Below are positions 1-8,554 of a stretch of DNA of 64,000 bases, piece after piece. The position numbers and the translations under genes are program-made. Source of the stretch: Bacteroidales bacterium Phil6 (lineage in GTDB: Bacteria; Bacteroidota; Bacteroidia; Bacteroidales; F082); assembly GCA_002633315.1 (NCBI GenBank), contig NWBN01000032.1, positions 4,050-68,049 of the forward strand, read 5' to 3'. How positions within the stretch are numbered: the stretch's first letter is position 1; every line of letters begins with the position of its first letter. Under the pieces are notes generated by a model. The model did not search any database, had not been told where the DNA came from, and saw only the letters and a program-made list of their open reading frames with translations.

Positions 1-1
1 G

Positions 2-55
2 AGAGTTTATAGTGAAGGAAAGGAAGCAGAAGGCGGTAAATGGGTAAAGCAATAG
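2..55 (+). CDS. 3' end of an unidentified gene
   Basis: An open frame entering from the left edge encodes RVYSEGKEAEGGKWVKQ and stops at a TAG at 53-55. A strong terminator hairpin follows about 50 bases later, which supports this being the true end of a plus-strand gene. The fragment is too short and low-complexity to name a family. Confidence 0.45.
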   Translation, partial: RVYSEGKEAEGGKWVKQ

Positions 56-105
56 TAGTTTCAAAAAAATAGTAAAAAAGGAAACATTATATATTAACTG
101 TGAAA

Positions 106-141
106 AGACTGCCTGACAAGTTCAGGCGGTCTCTGTTTTTT
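106..141 (+). terminator. Rho-independent terminator
   Basis: An 11 bp stem (106-116 with 122-132, one G-U pair) and a 5-base loop are followed by a run of six T from 135. It lies just downstream of the partial gene ending at 55 and reads on the plus strand. Confidence 0.75.
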
Positions 142-159
142 ATGTTGTAATCCCTACTG

Positions 160-210
160 TAGAGACGTCATATCATGGCGTCCCAATTACACACTTTTTG
201 AAACATTACC
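160..210. repeat. Orphan IS256-type terminal inverted repeat plus imperfect palindrome
   Basis: Bases 184-210 match the reverse complement of 21021-21047 at 26 of 27 positions. The latter is the left terminal repeat of the IS256-family remnant. Immediately beside it (about 164-182) is an imperfect palindrome of GACGYCAT type. No transposase is visible next to it, so this is either a solo end or a small non-autonomous element. The rest of the gap to the next gene at 464 is AT-rich, and I see no clear promoter in it. Confidence 0.6.
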
Positions 211-463
211 TTGTATGAATCTAAAAAAACACTTGTTCTTATGTTTTTTAAGTTAAATTTTGTTATTTTTACACCAAAATATTTTTGAATCATTCAAAAA
301 ATATAAAATTTGTCGTTATGTTATTTTTTTACAAATAAATGATATGCTATACGGTTGTCATGAAGATGTCGATGATGTTTTTGATGATAAAAAGTGATAT
401 TTACATCTAAAATATGAATACATCAAATTGATTTTTTAGTGTAATTGATAATATATATTAAGA

Positions 464-1714
464 ATGAATGATATTGCATTCCCATTTTCGAGACCTTTAT
501 ATGTAATGGCAAAACCTGTAGGACCACGATGTAATCTTGCATGTGATTATTGTTATTATCTTGAGAAAACGAATCTTTACAATGGACACAGCAAACAAAT
601 GATGAGTGAGACGCTTTTGGAAAGATTTATTCAGGAATATATTGCAAGTCAGACTATGCCTGTGGTGTCGTTTACATGGCATGGAGGGGAACCTCTTTTG
701 CAGTCTCTGCGTTTTTATCAAAAAGCTGTCGAGTTGCAAAAAAAATATGCAGGAGATAGAGCGGTTGACAATTGCATTCAGACTAATGGCACATTGTTGA
801 CTGATGAGTGGTGTCGTTTTTTCAGAGATAACAACTGGCTTGTAGGCATTTCAATCGACGGGCCTCAACGTTTTCACGACGCCTATCGTCATTATGGACA
901 GAACCTGCCTTCTTTTGTCAAAGTCATGCGCGGCATTGAGTTGTTGAACAAATATAATGTCGAATGGAATGCCATGGCAGTGGTGAATAATCTTAATGCA
1001 GATCATCCATTGGAGTTTTATCGTTTTTTTAAAAATATTGGTTGTCATTATTTGCAATTCACACCCGTTGTTGAAAGAATATTGAAACAGCCTGACGGGA
1101 GACATTTGGCATCGCCTCTTCAGGAAAATGGACGTGTGGCGGAATTTTCTGTCACCCCTCAACAGTGGGGTGATTTTCTTTGTGCTATCTTCGATGAATG
1201 GGTACGCAATGATGTCGGGCGTTATTTTGTTCAGATTTTCGATTCAACCCTTGCCAACTGGGTGGGAGAACATCCCGGTGTATGTTCTATGGCACGTACA
1301 TGCGGACATGCCGGTGTCATGGAGTTTAATGGCGATGTATATGCTTGCGACCATTATGTGTTTCCGAAATTTAAACTTGGCAATATTTACAAAAATACTT
1401 TGTTGGAGATGATGTACGGTGATTTTCAGCAAAACTTTGGCGCGGACAAGTATAATTCCTTGCCGCAGCAGTGTAAGAAATGCAAATACCTGTTCGCTTG
1501 TAATGGGGAATGTCCTAAAAATCGTTTTGCAACGACCGACGATGGTGAACCTGGCTTGAATTATTTGTGCCACGGTTATTATCGTTTCTTTGAACATGTG
1601 TCTCCTTGCATGGACTATATGAAACGGGAATGGATGGCAAAACGTGCTCCTGCCAATATCATGAATGCAATCAGAAATCATGAGATGGATATTTCTTCCG
1701 GAAAGATTTATTAA
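464..1714 (+). CDS. Anaerobic sulfatase-maturating enzyme (radical SAM, SPASM)
   Basis: Radical S-adenosylmethionine enzyme that oxidises an active-site Ser or Cys of sulfatases to formylglycine without oxygen, in the cytoplasm before export. The N-terminus carries the CxxxCxxC cluster motif (C23, C27, C30, in GPRCNLACDYCYY). The C-terminal half has the Cys-rich SPASM region that binds two auxiliary clusters, with segments CGHAGVMEFNGDVYACDHY and CKKCKYLFACNGECPKNRF. The length of 416 residues is close to that expected for anSMEs. The next gene is a sulfatase carrying the serine form of the target motif, so the pair is very likely enzyme and substrate. The start at 464 fits the family N-terminus. 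Confidence 0.95.
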   Translation: MNDIAFPFSRPLYVMAKPVGPRCNLACDYCYYLEKTNLYNGHSKQMMSETLLERFIQEYIASQTMPVVSFTWHGGEPLLQSLRFYQKAVELQKKYAGDRAVDNCIQTNGTLLTDEWCRFFRDNNWLVGISIDGPQRFHDAYRHYGQNLPSFVKVMRGIELLNKYNVEWNAMAVVNNLNADHPLEFYRFFKNIGCHYLQFTPVVERILKQPDGRHLASPLQENGRVAEFSVTPQQWGDFLCAIFDEWVRNDVGRYFVQIFDSTLANWVGEHPGVCSMARTCGHAGVMEFNGDVYACDHYVFPKFKLGNIYKNTLLEMMYGDFQQNFGADKYNSLPQQCKKCKYLFACNGECPKNRFATTDDGEPGLNYLCHGYYRFFEHVSPCMDYMKREWMAKRAPANIMNAIRNHEMDISSGKIY

Positions 1715-2106
1715 AACAGGAAAAATATTGTCATGAATGTAAGTATTGGAAATTTTCACTATCTTTGTATGCAATTATGTTTGCTTTATGGAAAATTTGT
1801 TGTCCGTTTTAGAGGCAGTAAATTATGATATGCAGTTCTTTTTTTGATGTTCATTAGTGTCGGAATTTTTCAATACAAAATAAAAAACGTGGTTGCTAAT
1901 ACAATGGCTTAACATGGCGCTTTTTCATATAGTCGTTTATACTTGAAAATGGATTTTTCAGTTATTGGTAAAAGATATGGTGAAGTGGTTTTGTCGTAAG
2001 CAACTATTTGGCACTCGACTGATAATGAAGAGCAAATATTGGTATATATACTGACAGAAATCGGAGATGACGATAATAAACTGTTGAAGAAAAAAAGAAG
2101 AGGAAT
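1715..2106 (+). promoter_or_regulatory. 392-base leader before the sulfatase, with a possible -7 box and a decayed small ORF
   Basis: TATCTTTG at 1760-1767 fits the Bacteroidota -7 element, but no TTTG lies at the right distance upstream. Further on, a frame from ATG 1949 to TGA 2108-2110 overlaps the sulfatase start by four bases and is interrupted by one TAA at 1997-1999. Nothing else is recognisable. The transcription start and any role of the small frame are uncertain. Confidence 0.35.
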
Positions 2107-3657
2107 ATGAAAAAGAACCAATTGCTTTTTATGTGTGGCATGACTGTGGCATCTGCCTTGTCTGCTGCTACCGGCAACGACAAAGATAAACCGAATATAA
2201 TATTTATCCTGTGCGATGATTTGGGATATGGTGATTTGGCATGCTACGGACAGAAATACATACAAACACCGAACATAGATCGATTGGCGCGTGAAGGCAT
2301 GTTGTTTACACAGGCTTATGCCGGCAGTCCCGTCAGTGCTCCTTCTCGTGCTGCCTTAATGACAGGTCAGCATTCAGGACATACACATGTAAGAGGTAAT
2401 AAGGAATATTGGTATGACAGTCCTGTAATGTATTATGGTGATAATGAGGAATATTCTGTAGTGGGGCAGGAACCTTATGATACAGGACATATCATTCTTC
2501 CTGAAATCATGAAGATGAATGGCTATACAACAGGTATGTTCGGTAAATGGGCAGGAGGTTATGAAGGCTCAGGTTCTACACCTGATAAAAGGGGAATAGA
2601 CGAATTTTATGGCTATATATGTCAGTTTCAGGCTCATTTGTATTATCCCAACTTTTTAAATCGCTTCAGTACCGCAAAAGGTGATACTGCCACTATACGT
2701 ATAACTCTTGATGAAAATATACCGTATCCTATGTTTGGAGATGATTATAGAAAACGTACTCAGTATTCGGCAGATCTTATACATAGGGAGGCTTTGGCTT
2801 GGCTTGACAAACAAAGTGACAGTCAACCTTTTTATGGATTTTTTACATATACCTTGCCTCATGCTGAGTTGGTACAACCTAACGATTCTATTTTGAAATA
2901 TTATAAAAACAAGTTTTTTACTGATAAAACATGGGGAGGAAGCGAAGGTTCCAGATATAATGAAGCTGTACATACACATGCAGAGTTCGCCGGAATGATT
3001 ACGCGTTTGGATGCTTACGTGGGTGAGATAATGGATAAACTGAAAGAAAAAGGCTTGGATGAAAATACCATAGTTGTTTTCAGTAGTGACAACGGCCCTC
3101 ATGAAGAAGGCGGTGCAGACCCCGAGTTCTTTGGAAGAGATGGAAAATTGAGGGGATTGAAACGTCAGTGCTACGAGGGCGGCATCAGAATACCTTTTAT
3201 TGTCAGATGGCCTGAAAAAATAGAAGCCGGCAGTGTAAACGACCACCAGTTGGCATTTTATGACTTGATGCCTACTTTCTGTGAAATAATTGGCGACAGG
3301 AGATTCCCTAAAAGATATCTTAACAGAAAAATAAATGACGACTGTTTCGATGGCATTTCCTTTTTGCCTACTTTGTTGGGTGATGACGAGAATCAAAAAA
3401 AACATGATTTCTTGTATTGGGAATTTCATGAAACCGACCAGATAGCTGTTCGTATGGATGACTGGAAGTTGATAATAAAGACAGGTGTTCCACATCTTTA
3501 TGATTTGAAAACTGATCTTCATGAAGATCATGATGTCTCGGAACAATATCCTGATATTGTAAACGAAATGATAAAAATAATCTTCAGAGAACACCGTCCG
3601 AGTGATTTGTTTGAAGTTACTTTGCCTGATGCCGATGTTGGGAAAAATGTTAAGTGA
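2107..3657 (+). CDS. Secreted S-type arylsulfatase (alkaline phosphatase superfamily)
   Basis: Hydrolyses sulfate esters, probably on host or dietary glycans, after export (signal peptide, residues 1 to about 21). The maturation motif is S77-A-P-S-R81, the serine variant of C/S-x-P-S-R, with GQHSGHTHVRGN just after it. Metal ligands are expected at D37-D38 (ILCDDLGYGD) and in the later SSDNGPHEEGG segment. The length of 516 residues is normal. A serine-type sulfatase needs an anaerobic maturase, which is the gene upstream. The substrate cannot be told from sequence alone. Downstream to 4075 there is no other gene. Confidence 0.93.
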   Translation: MKKNQLLFMCGMTVASALSAATGNDKDKPNIIFILCDDLGYGDLACYGQKYIQTPNIDRLAREGMLFTQAYAGSPVSAPSRAALMTGQHSGHTHVRGNKEYWYDSPVMYYGDNEEYSVVGQEPYDTGHIILPEIMKMNGYTTGMFGKWAGGYEGSGSTPDKRGIDEFYGYICQFQAHLYYPNFLNRFSTAKGDTATIRITLDENIPYPMFGDDYRKRTQYSADLIHREALAWLDKQSDSQPFYGFFTYTLPHAELVQPNDSILKYYKNKFFTDKTWGGSEGSRYNEAVHTHAEFAGMITRLDAYVGEIMDKLKEKGLDENTIVVFSSDNGPHEEGGADPEFFGRDGKLRGLKRQCYEGGIRIPFIVRWPEKIEAGSVNDHQLAFYDLMPTFCEIIGDRRFPKRYLNRKINDDCFDGISFLPTLLGDDENQKKHDFLYWEFHETDQIAVRMDDWKLIIKTGVPHLYDLKTDLHEDHDVSEQYPDIVNEMIKIIFREHRPSDLFEVTLPDADVGKNVK

Positions 3658-4075
3658 GTTTGAATGACTAAAACATGATTTTATATGTTTTTGTTACTGT
3701 CAGATAAAATATATTTTATTATCAGATAAATACTTATGATGTTTTAGATAAAAATGAAATGTTGCTTCTTTTTATAAAATAAAAAAGATTAAATTATAAC
3801 AAACAATAAAAAAACTTCTGCCTTACTTTATTGATTTCAAATGGTATCTGTGATTCATGAAAGGGATATTTTACTAATATTCGATAATTTATATGATATA
3901 ACATTGAAACTAAATAAATAATATTAACATAAATGTTTTGAGTGTTGATGATAAAATGTTTGAAGTAAATTCAGTATTAAAAAACGAACCAATGTCCTGT
4001 TTTTTATCATATATATTTATTTTTTTTGTTTTTATGAAAAATTATTTTTATCTTTGTAATTAAAAAAACATTTCT
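3658..4075. other. 418-base AT-rich gap
   Basis: No reading frame looks like a gene here. AGATAAA occurs three times between about 3700 and 3755, and AT-rich partial inverted repeats near 3700-3725 might serve as a weak terminator for the sulfatase. The only convincing element is the promoter at the right end (4025-4056). Confidence 0.5.
4025..4056 (+). promoter_or_regulatory. Bacteroidota-type promoter for the 4076 gene
   Basis: The -33 box TTTG (4025-4028) and the -7 box TATCTTTG (4049-4056) are separated by 20 bases, matching the Bacteroidota housekeeping consensus. It implies that the two following genes form their own transcription unit. Confidence 0.75.
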
Positions 4076-4684
4076 ATGAATGGATATAGTATGAATATTG
4101 ACCCGTATGAGCAGAAAAGGCTTATTTCTTTGATAAATAAATGTTCTACTTTTGATATGTTTGATTATGATAAGAGCAGCATAGATGTATATGGTTGTTC
4201 TTTTTTTGATAATTACTTATATGTTGTCGCTAAATGTTATTCCTGTATTCCGGTAGTTACCATGGGTTATTTGTGGGATGGAAATGATGACGTTATAAAG
4301 TTGGATGGTACCAGGGATTGTATCTTTGACAATCTTCATAAATTGGGGCTTAATGTCGATGCAGATAATATTGCGGATTATTTAAAGTTCGTTCTCGGTA
4401 TAGTTTGTACGGAAGAAGGCTCTCTTCGTCTTGTCCAAAGTATTCATGATGTGGAGTTTTCGGATACTCCGTCGGAAGAACAGTTCGCTTTTCTCGAAAA
4501 TAATATAAAACCGGTGTCAACAACACGCGACAGTGACGGTTATACTGTTGAGGCGAATGTAATATATTCCGATTCTCTTTATCTTGCCAAAATGAAAATG
4601 AAGGAAGATGGTTTTTTCGACATTGTGTCCGAGACTTTGTTATGTGATGGTTATTCTTGTTTAAAACAGATAATGTTATTGTAA
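4076..4684 (+). CDS. Acidic protein of unknown function
   Basis: A 202-residue protein, rich in Asp and Glu, with no signal peptide or membrane segment, so probably cytoplasmic. I do not recognise the family. ATG 4091 is an alternative start. It sits right behind a good promoter and 11 bases ahead of a SUKH/YrhA-like gene, so the two are probably co-transcribed. By context it could be a second immunity-type protein or a partner of the next gene, but no motif shows this. Confidence 0.8.
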   Translation: MNGYSMNIDPYEQKRLISLINKCSTFDMFDYDKSSIDVYGCSFFDNYLYVVAKCYSCIPVVTMGYLWDGNDDVIKLDGTRDCIFDNLHKLGLNVDADNIADYLKFVLGIVCTEEGSLRLVQSIHDVEFSDTPSEEQFAFLENNIKPVSTTRDSDGYTVEANVIYSDSLYLAKMKMKEDGFFDIVSETLLCDGYSCLKQIMLL

Positions 4685-4695
4685 AATATTAAGTT

Positions 4696-5157
4696 ATGAA
4701 AAAAGATATTATTGATAGAATGTATGAAATATTGGGGGATGATAAGGATATGGCATGTATCCCTCCCGGTGCCGATGAGGGTTTTATCTCCGATTGCAAC
4801 GATGATTTGTGCTCAATGAATTGTCCGGTTTTGCCGGATGACTATGCTGATTTTTTGCGTGTCATGGATGGCTTCGCTTTTAACGGAGTGGAATTATTCT
4901 CTTCTGTCGGCTATTTCTGTAGTGATTCGGATTATTGTTTGCCTGATGTGGTATCTTGTAATGAAAATTTTGTCGATTTTTATGACGGTGATGATGAGTT
5001 GTTGTGGATTGGTCGCGATGACTTGGATTATTATTGTTTCAACAATATTACAGGCAAATATGAGACAAGGGATCATGAATGTCTGTCGGATGTGTTCGAT
5101 ACTTATGATGACTTCGAACAACTGTTTGTCGAGATAGTGTTGAAACGTATAATATAA
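4696..5157 (+). CDS. SUKH / YrhA-like (SMI1/KNR4 superfamily) protein
   Basis: A 153-residue very acidic cytoplasmic protein. The stretch LPDDYADFLRVMDGFAFNG (about residues 46-64) resembles the core of SMI1/KNR4 (SUKH) proteins, in which a Pro-x-x-Tyr/Phe helix is followed by xxxNG/DGF. The early IPPGADEG segment resembles YrhA-type members. SUKH proteins often act as immunity proteins against nuclease or deaminase toxins of polymorphic toxin systems. No toxin gene is present in this neighbourhood, so an immunity role is only an inference. It forms a two-gene unit with the upstream gene. Confidence 0.75.
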   Translation: MKKDIIDRMYEILGDDKDMACIPPGADEGFISDCNDDLCSMNCPVLPDDYADFLRVMDGFAFNGVELFSSVGYFCSDSDYCLPDVVSCNENFVDFYDGDDELLWIGRDDLDYYCFNNITGKYETRDHECLSDVFDTYDDFEQLFVEIVLKRII

Positions 5158-5240
5158 ATTTGTTTTTGAAATGAGATTGTAACATGTTTTTTATATTGCC
5201 TTAATATTTAAGTCGTTTTTTTGTATCTCGACAAATAAAA

Positions 5241-5271
5241 TTTGCTTTTTACAATTAATCTTTTATCTTTG
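5241..5271 (+). promoter_or_regulatory. Bacteroidota-type promoter of the glucan operon
   Basis: TTTG at 5241-5244 and TATCTTTG at 5264-5271 with 19 bases between them. The start codon of the debranching enzyme follows 29 bases after the -7 box. Confidence 0.75.
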
Positions 5272-5300
5272 CAGAATGTTATAAAAAATAAAAAACAACT

Positions 5301-7262
5301 ATGTCATATATCTCGTTTAGCAAGCAACAGTTGGTAAATCTCGAGTTTACGATGAGTAAAGAGATTTTGCGTTCCAACAGGTCGGGTGCGTTTTACAACA
5401 CTACCATCATAGGTTGCAACACAAGGAAATATCATGGACTGCTTGTGGTGCCGCAGCCTCAACTCGATAATAACAATCATGTGTTGCTGTCGAGTATTGA
5501 TGAGACTGTTATTGACAATAAGGAAGAGTTTAATCTCGGTGTACATCAATATGTAGATGGAACAGTGTCTCCGCGAGGTCACAAATATCTTCGCAATTTT
5601 ACTACTGAACCTATACCTCGTCTTACTTATCGTATTGGAACTTCGGTCCTTCATAAGGAGTATATCTTTGCCGAGAAGGAGGCACGTATTTTGATACGTT
5701 ATACTCTTGAGGAAGCTGCACTGCCTGTGACATTGCGTCTTCAGCCATTTCTTGCTTTCCGTAACGTGCACATGCTGACACACGAGAATTATCTTGCCAA
5801 CCGCAAATATATGACTGTTAAAAATGGTGTCACATGGAAGATGTATGACAATTATGACAGTCTTTACCTGCAGTTTTCCAAGGCTGTTGAATATACTCAT
5901 GTGCCTCACTGGTATTATAATGTGTTTTATATTCGAGAGTTTGAACGTGGCTATGATGCAGTGGAAGACCTCTATGTGCCAGGTTTTTTTGAATTTACTA
6001 TGAAAAAGGGAGAGTCTGTCGTGGTTTCTGCCGGCATCTGTGAGAGGAATCCTGCTTCATTCAAAAAACAATTTGAGACACAAATAAACAACAGAATACC
6101 ACGTGACAGTTTTAAACATTGCCTTCAAAATTCAGCACAACAGTTTATTATCAGAGATGATAACGGTACACGTATGTTCGCCGGTTTTCCATGGTTCGGC
6201 AGTTGCAGCCGCGACACTTTCCTGTCATTGCCGGGACTGACACTTGCCAGTGGTGACGAAAAGACTTTTAAACAATTGTTGTCATATCTCATCGACAGGA
6301 TGAAAGGTCCTTTCTTTCCGCATAAATATTATCAGAATGACTTGTATTATACTGCCTTGGACTCTCCTCTGTGGTTTATTTACAATATCCAGAAATATGA
6401 GAGCATGCTGAAAAAAAACAAGAGAACTTTGTGGAAGGATTATGGCAATGTGATAACAAAAATATTGAATAGTTTCATCGAAGGCACAGATTTCAATGTC
6501 AAGGTCTGTGAGAATGGGTTGCTGTATGGAGGTAATGAACGTCTCGCCCTGACATGGATGAATGTGTTTTGTGACGGGAAACCCATTACACCGCGTACGG
6601 GATTCGCTATTGAAATAAATGCATTGTGGTATAATGCATTGCGTTATGCAGTGTCGTTACTTCAAACAGTGGACCCAAATAATGAGGATATACAACGCTG
6701 GAGTGATGTTGCTGACAAGGTGCTGGCATCGTTTACTCCATGCTTTTATGATTCGGTTAACGATACTTTCTTTGACTATGTCAACGAAAATGAACGTAAT
6801 GCAATGGTGAGACCCAATATGTTGATAGCTATATCGTTGCCTTATTGCCCTTTTAAAAATGAACTGAAGAAAAAGGTATTCGACATAGCGAGGTCAGAGT
6901 TGCTTACAATAAGAGGGTTACGTTCTTTGTCGCCTCGTTCACCGGAATATAAGGGCGTCACTATTGGAAATCATAGAGAAAGAGAGATTGCATATCACCA
7001 GGGTACTGTCTTTCCTTGGCTTGTGATGCCATACGCCGATGCGTCCGTCATCTTGTACGGCAAAACGGCTCTTCCGTATATTGAAGATTTGTATCATGGC
7101 TTTGAAGACGCTATCAAAGACTGTGGTATAGGCAGTATATCAGAGATTTATGACGGTAATCCACCACACGATGCACGTGGCTGCATCTCTCAGTCCACGA
7201 GTGTGGCGGCTCTGCTGTATCTTGATTATTTAATAGACCAGATGAGAAAGGATGAAATATGA
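5301..7262 (+). CDS. Glycogen debranching enzyme (amylo-alpha-1,6-glucosidase type)
   Basis: A 653-residue cytoplasmic enzyme expected to remove alpha-1,6 branches from glycogen. The N-terminal part (about 1-260) begins with a segment typical of archaeal/bacterial-type debranching enzymes (SNRSGAFYNTTIIGCNTRKY, HGLLVVPQ). The C-terminal part is an (alpha/alpha)6-barrel, with AGFPWFGSCSRDTFLSLPGL near residue 300, GGNERLALTWMN near 420 and a late YHQGTVFPWL segment. It is the first gene of the alpha-glucan operon and overlaps the next gene by four bases (ATGA), which suggests translational coupling. Confidence 0.92.
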   Translation: MSYISFSKQQLVNLEFTMSKEILRSNRSGAFYNTTIIGCNTRKYHGLLVVPQPQLDNNNHVLLSSIDETVIDNKEEFNLGVHQYVDGTVSPRGHKYLRNFTTEPIPRLTYRIGTSVLHKEYIFAEKEARILIRYTLEEAALPVTLRLQPFLAFRNVHMLTHENYLANRKYMTVKNGVTWKMYDNYDSLYLQFSKAVEYTHVPHWYYNVFYIREFERGYDAVEDLYVPGFFEFTMKKGESVVVSAGICERNPASFKKQFETQINNRIPRDSFKHCLQNSAQQFIIRDDNGTRMFAGFPWFGSCSRDTFLSLPGLTLASGDEKTFKQLLSYLIDRMKGPFFPHKYYQNDLYYTALDSPLWFIYNIQKYESMLKKNKRTLWKDYGNVITKILNSFIEGTDFNVKVCENGLLYGGNERLALTWMNVFCDGKPITPRTGFAIEINALWYNALRYAVSLLQTVDPNNEDIQRWSDVADKVLASFTPCFYDSVNDTFFDYVNENERNAMVRPNMLIAISLPYCPFKNELKKKVFDIARSELLTIRGLRSLSPRSPEYKGVTIGNHREREIAYHQGTVFPWLVMPYADASVILYGKTALPYIEDLYHGFEDAIKDCGIGSISEIYDGNPPHDARGCISQSTSVAALLYLDYLIDQMRKDEI

Positions 7263-8542
7263 AAGTCTTGATGTTTGGTTGGGAATTTCCTCCTCATATA
7301 ACAGGCGGACTGGGAACAGCTTGTTACGGCATGACTAAAGGTCTTGCCAAGAATGGGGTGGAAGTGCTATTCGTTGTGCCTAAGGCTTTTGGCGACGAAG
7401 ACCAGTCGTCGGTACGTCTGCTTAATGCCAGCGATGTTACTGTTAACCTTGATAATGAGACTGATAGACGTTATTGGGATAGAGTCCATTATATGGAGGT
7501 CGGATCCAATATAATACCTTATGTTGGACCGGAGGAATATGCTTCGATGGTGACGGATTATCGTGCAACAGATCATTTTAAAAGTTCTGTATTCGCCCCA
7601 CGTTATGAGTTCTCCGGAAAATATGGTGCCAACCTGATGGAAGAGGTGGCGCGTTATGCTTTGATAGGCTCGTCTCTTGCTACGAAATATGATTTCGATA
7701 TCATTCATGCTCACGACTGGCTGACATATTCAGCTGGCATAGCAGCAAAGGAGACTACCGGCAAACCTCTTGTGGTACACATGCACGCCACCGAGTTCGA
7801 CAGATCCGGCGAGAATATCAATACTGATGTCTATGCTATAGAACGTCGCGGTATGGAGATGGCAGACCTCGTAATCACAGTGAGCAATCTGACACGTAAT
7901 ATTGTGATAGAGAAATACGGCATCAATCCGGATAAGGTCATTACTGTGCATAATGCCGTGGAACCTAATTCCAAAAGCCTTTCCGAATACGATAAAAGCG
8001 GCCTCAATGCCAAGATAGTGACATTTCTCGGGCGTATCACTTATCAGAAAGGACCGGAATATTTCGTGGAAGCTGCATATAAAATAATACAACAGACTTC
8101 TGATGTGCATTTCGTAATGGCAGGTACCGGCGATTTGCTTAAAAAAATGATACGCCGTGTCTCTCAGTTGAAAATAGGCTCGCGTTTCCATTTTACCGGC
8201 TTCTTGAAAGGTCAGGATGTTGACAGGATGTTCGCCATGACGGATGTCTTTGTCATGCCTTCCATATCTGAACCTTTTGGCATAGTGCCATTGGAAGCCA
8301 TGCGTCTTAACGTGCCGGTCGTCATCTCTAAACAATCCGGCGTGTCTGAAGTACTTAAACATGCTCTTAAAGTGGACTTCTGGGATATCAACGGCCTGGC
8401 TGATTGCATATATGGATTGTGTAACTATAAGGCAATAAGTGAATTGTTTAAAAAAGAAGGTAAAGATGAGGTTGATACCCTGAGATGGGAAGCTGCATCG
8501 AAAAAAATTATCGAAGTTTATAATTTAGCATTGTCAAAATAA
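7259..8542 (+). CDS. GT4-family glycosyltransferase, glycogen synthase-like
   Basis: A 427-residue cytoplasmic GT-B fold enzyme. The N-terminus FGWEFPPHITGGLGTACYG has the Gly-rich acceptor loop of bacterial starch/glycogen synthases and relatives. The C-terminal half has the ExxxxxxxE donor motif in SEPFGIVPLEAM. It starts inside the stop of the debranching gene and is 12 bases from the GH57 gene. It probably builds or primes alpha-1,4-glucan from an activated glucose. Its exact donor (ADP-, UDP- or GDP-glucose) is not readable from the sequence. It is the first of two different synthase-type enzymes in this operon. Confidence 0.88.
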   Translation: MKVLMFGWEFPPHITGGLGTACYGMTKGLAKNGVEVLFVVPKAFGDEDQSSVRLLNASDVTVNLDNETDRRYWDRVHYMEVGSNIIPYVGPEEYASMVTDYRATDHFKSSVFAPRYEFSGKYGANLMEEVARYALIGSSLATKYDFDIIHAHDWLTYSAGIAAKETTGKPLVVHMHATEFDRSGENINTDVYAIERRGMEMADLVITVSNLTRNIVIEKYGINPDKVITVHNAVEPNSKSLSEYDKSGLNAKIVTFLGRITYQKGPEYFVEAAYKIIQQTSDVHFVMAGTGDLLKKMIRRVSQLKIGSRFHFTGFLKGQDVDRMFAMTDVFVMPSISEPFGIVPLEAMRLNVPVVISKQSGVSEVLKHALKVDFWDINGLADCIYGLCNYKAISELFKKEGKDEVDTLRWEAASKKIIEVYNLALSK

Positions 8543-8554
8543 ATACTATACGTC

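Noticed and set aside
2656-3594. Minus-strand frame of 312 residues opposite the sulfatase
   Set aside because: No domain similarity, and the plus-strand sulfatase is complete with its signal peptide and catalytic motif.
3700-3760. AGATAAA repeats as a regulatory array
   Set aside because: Three AT-rich heptamers in an AT-rich gap are easily due to chance, and the spacing is irregular.
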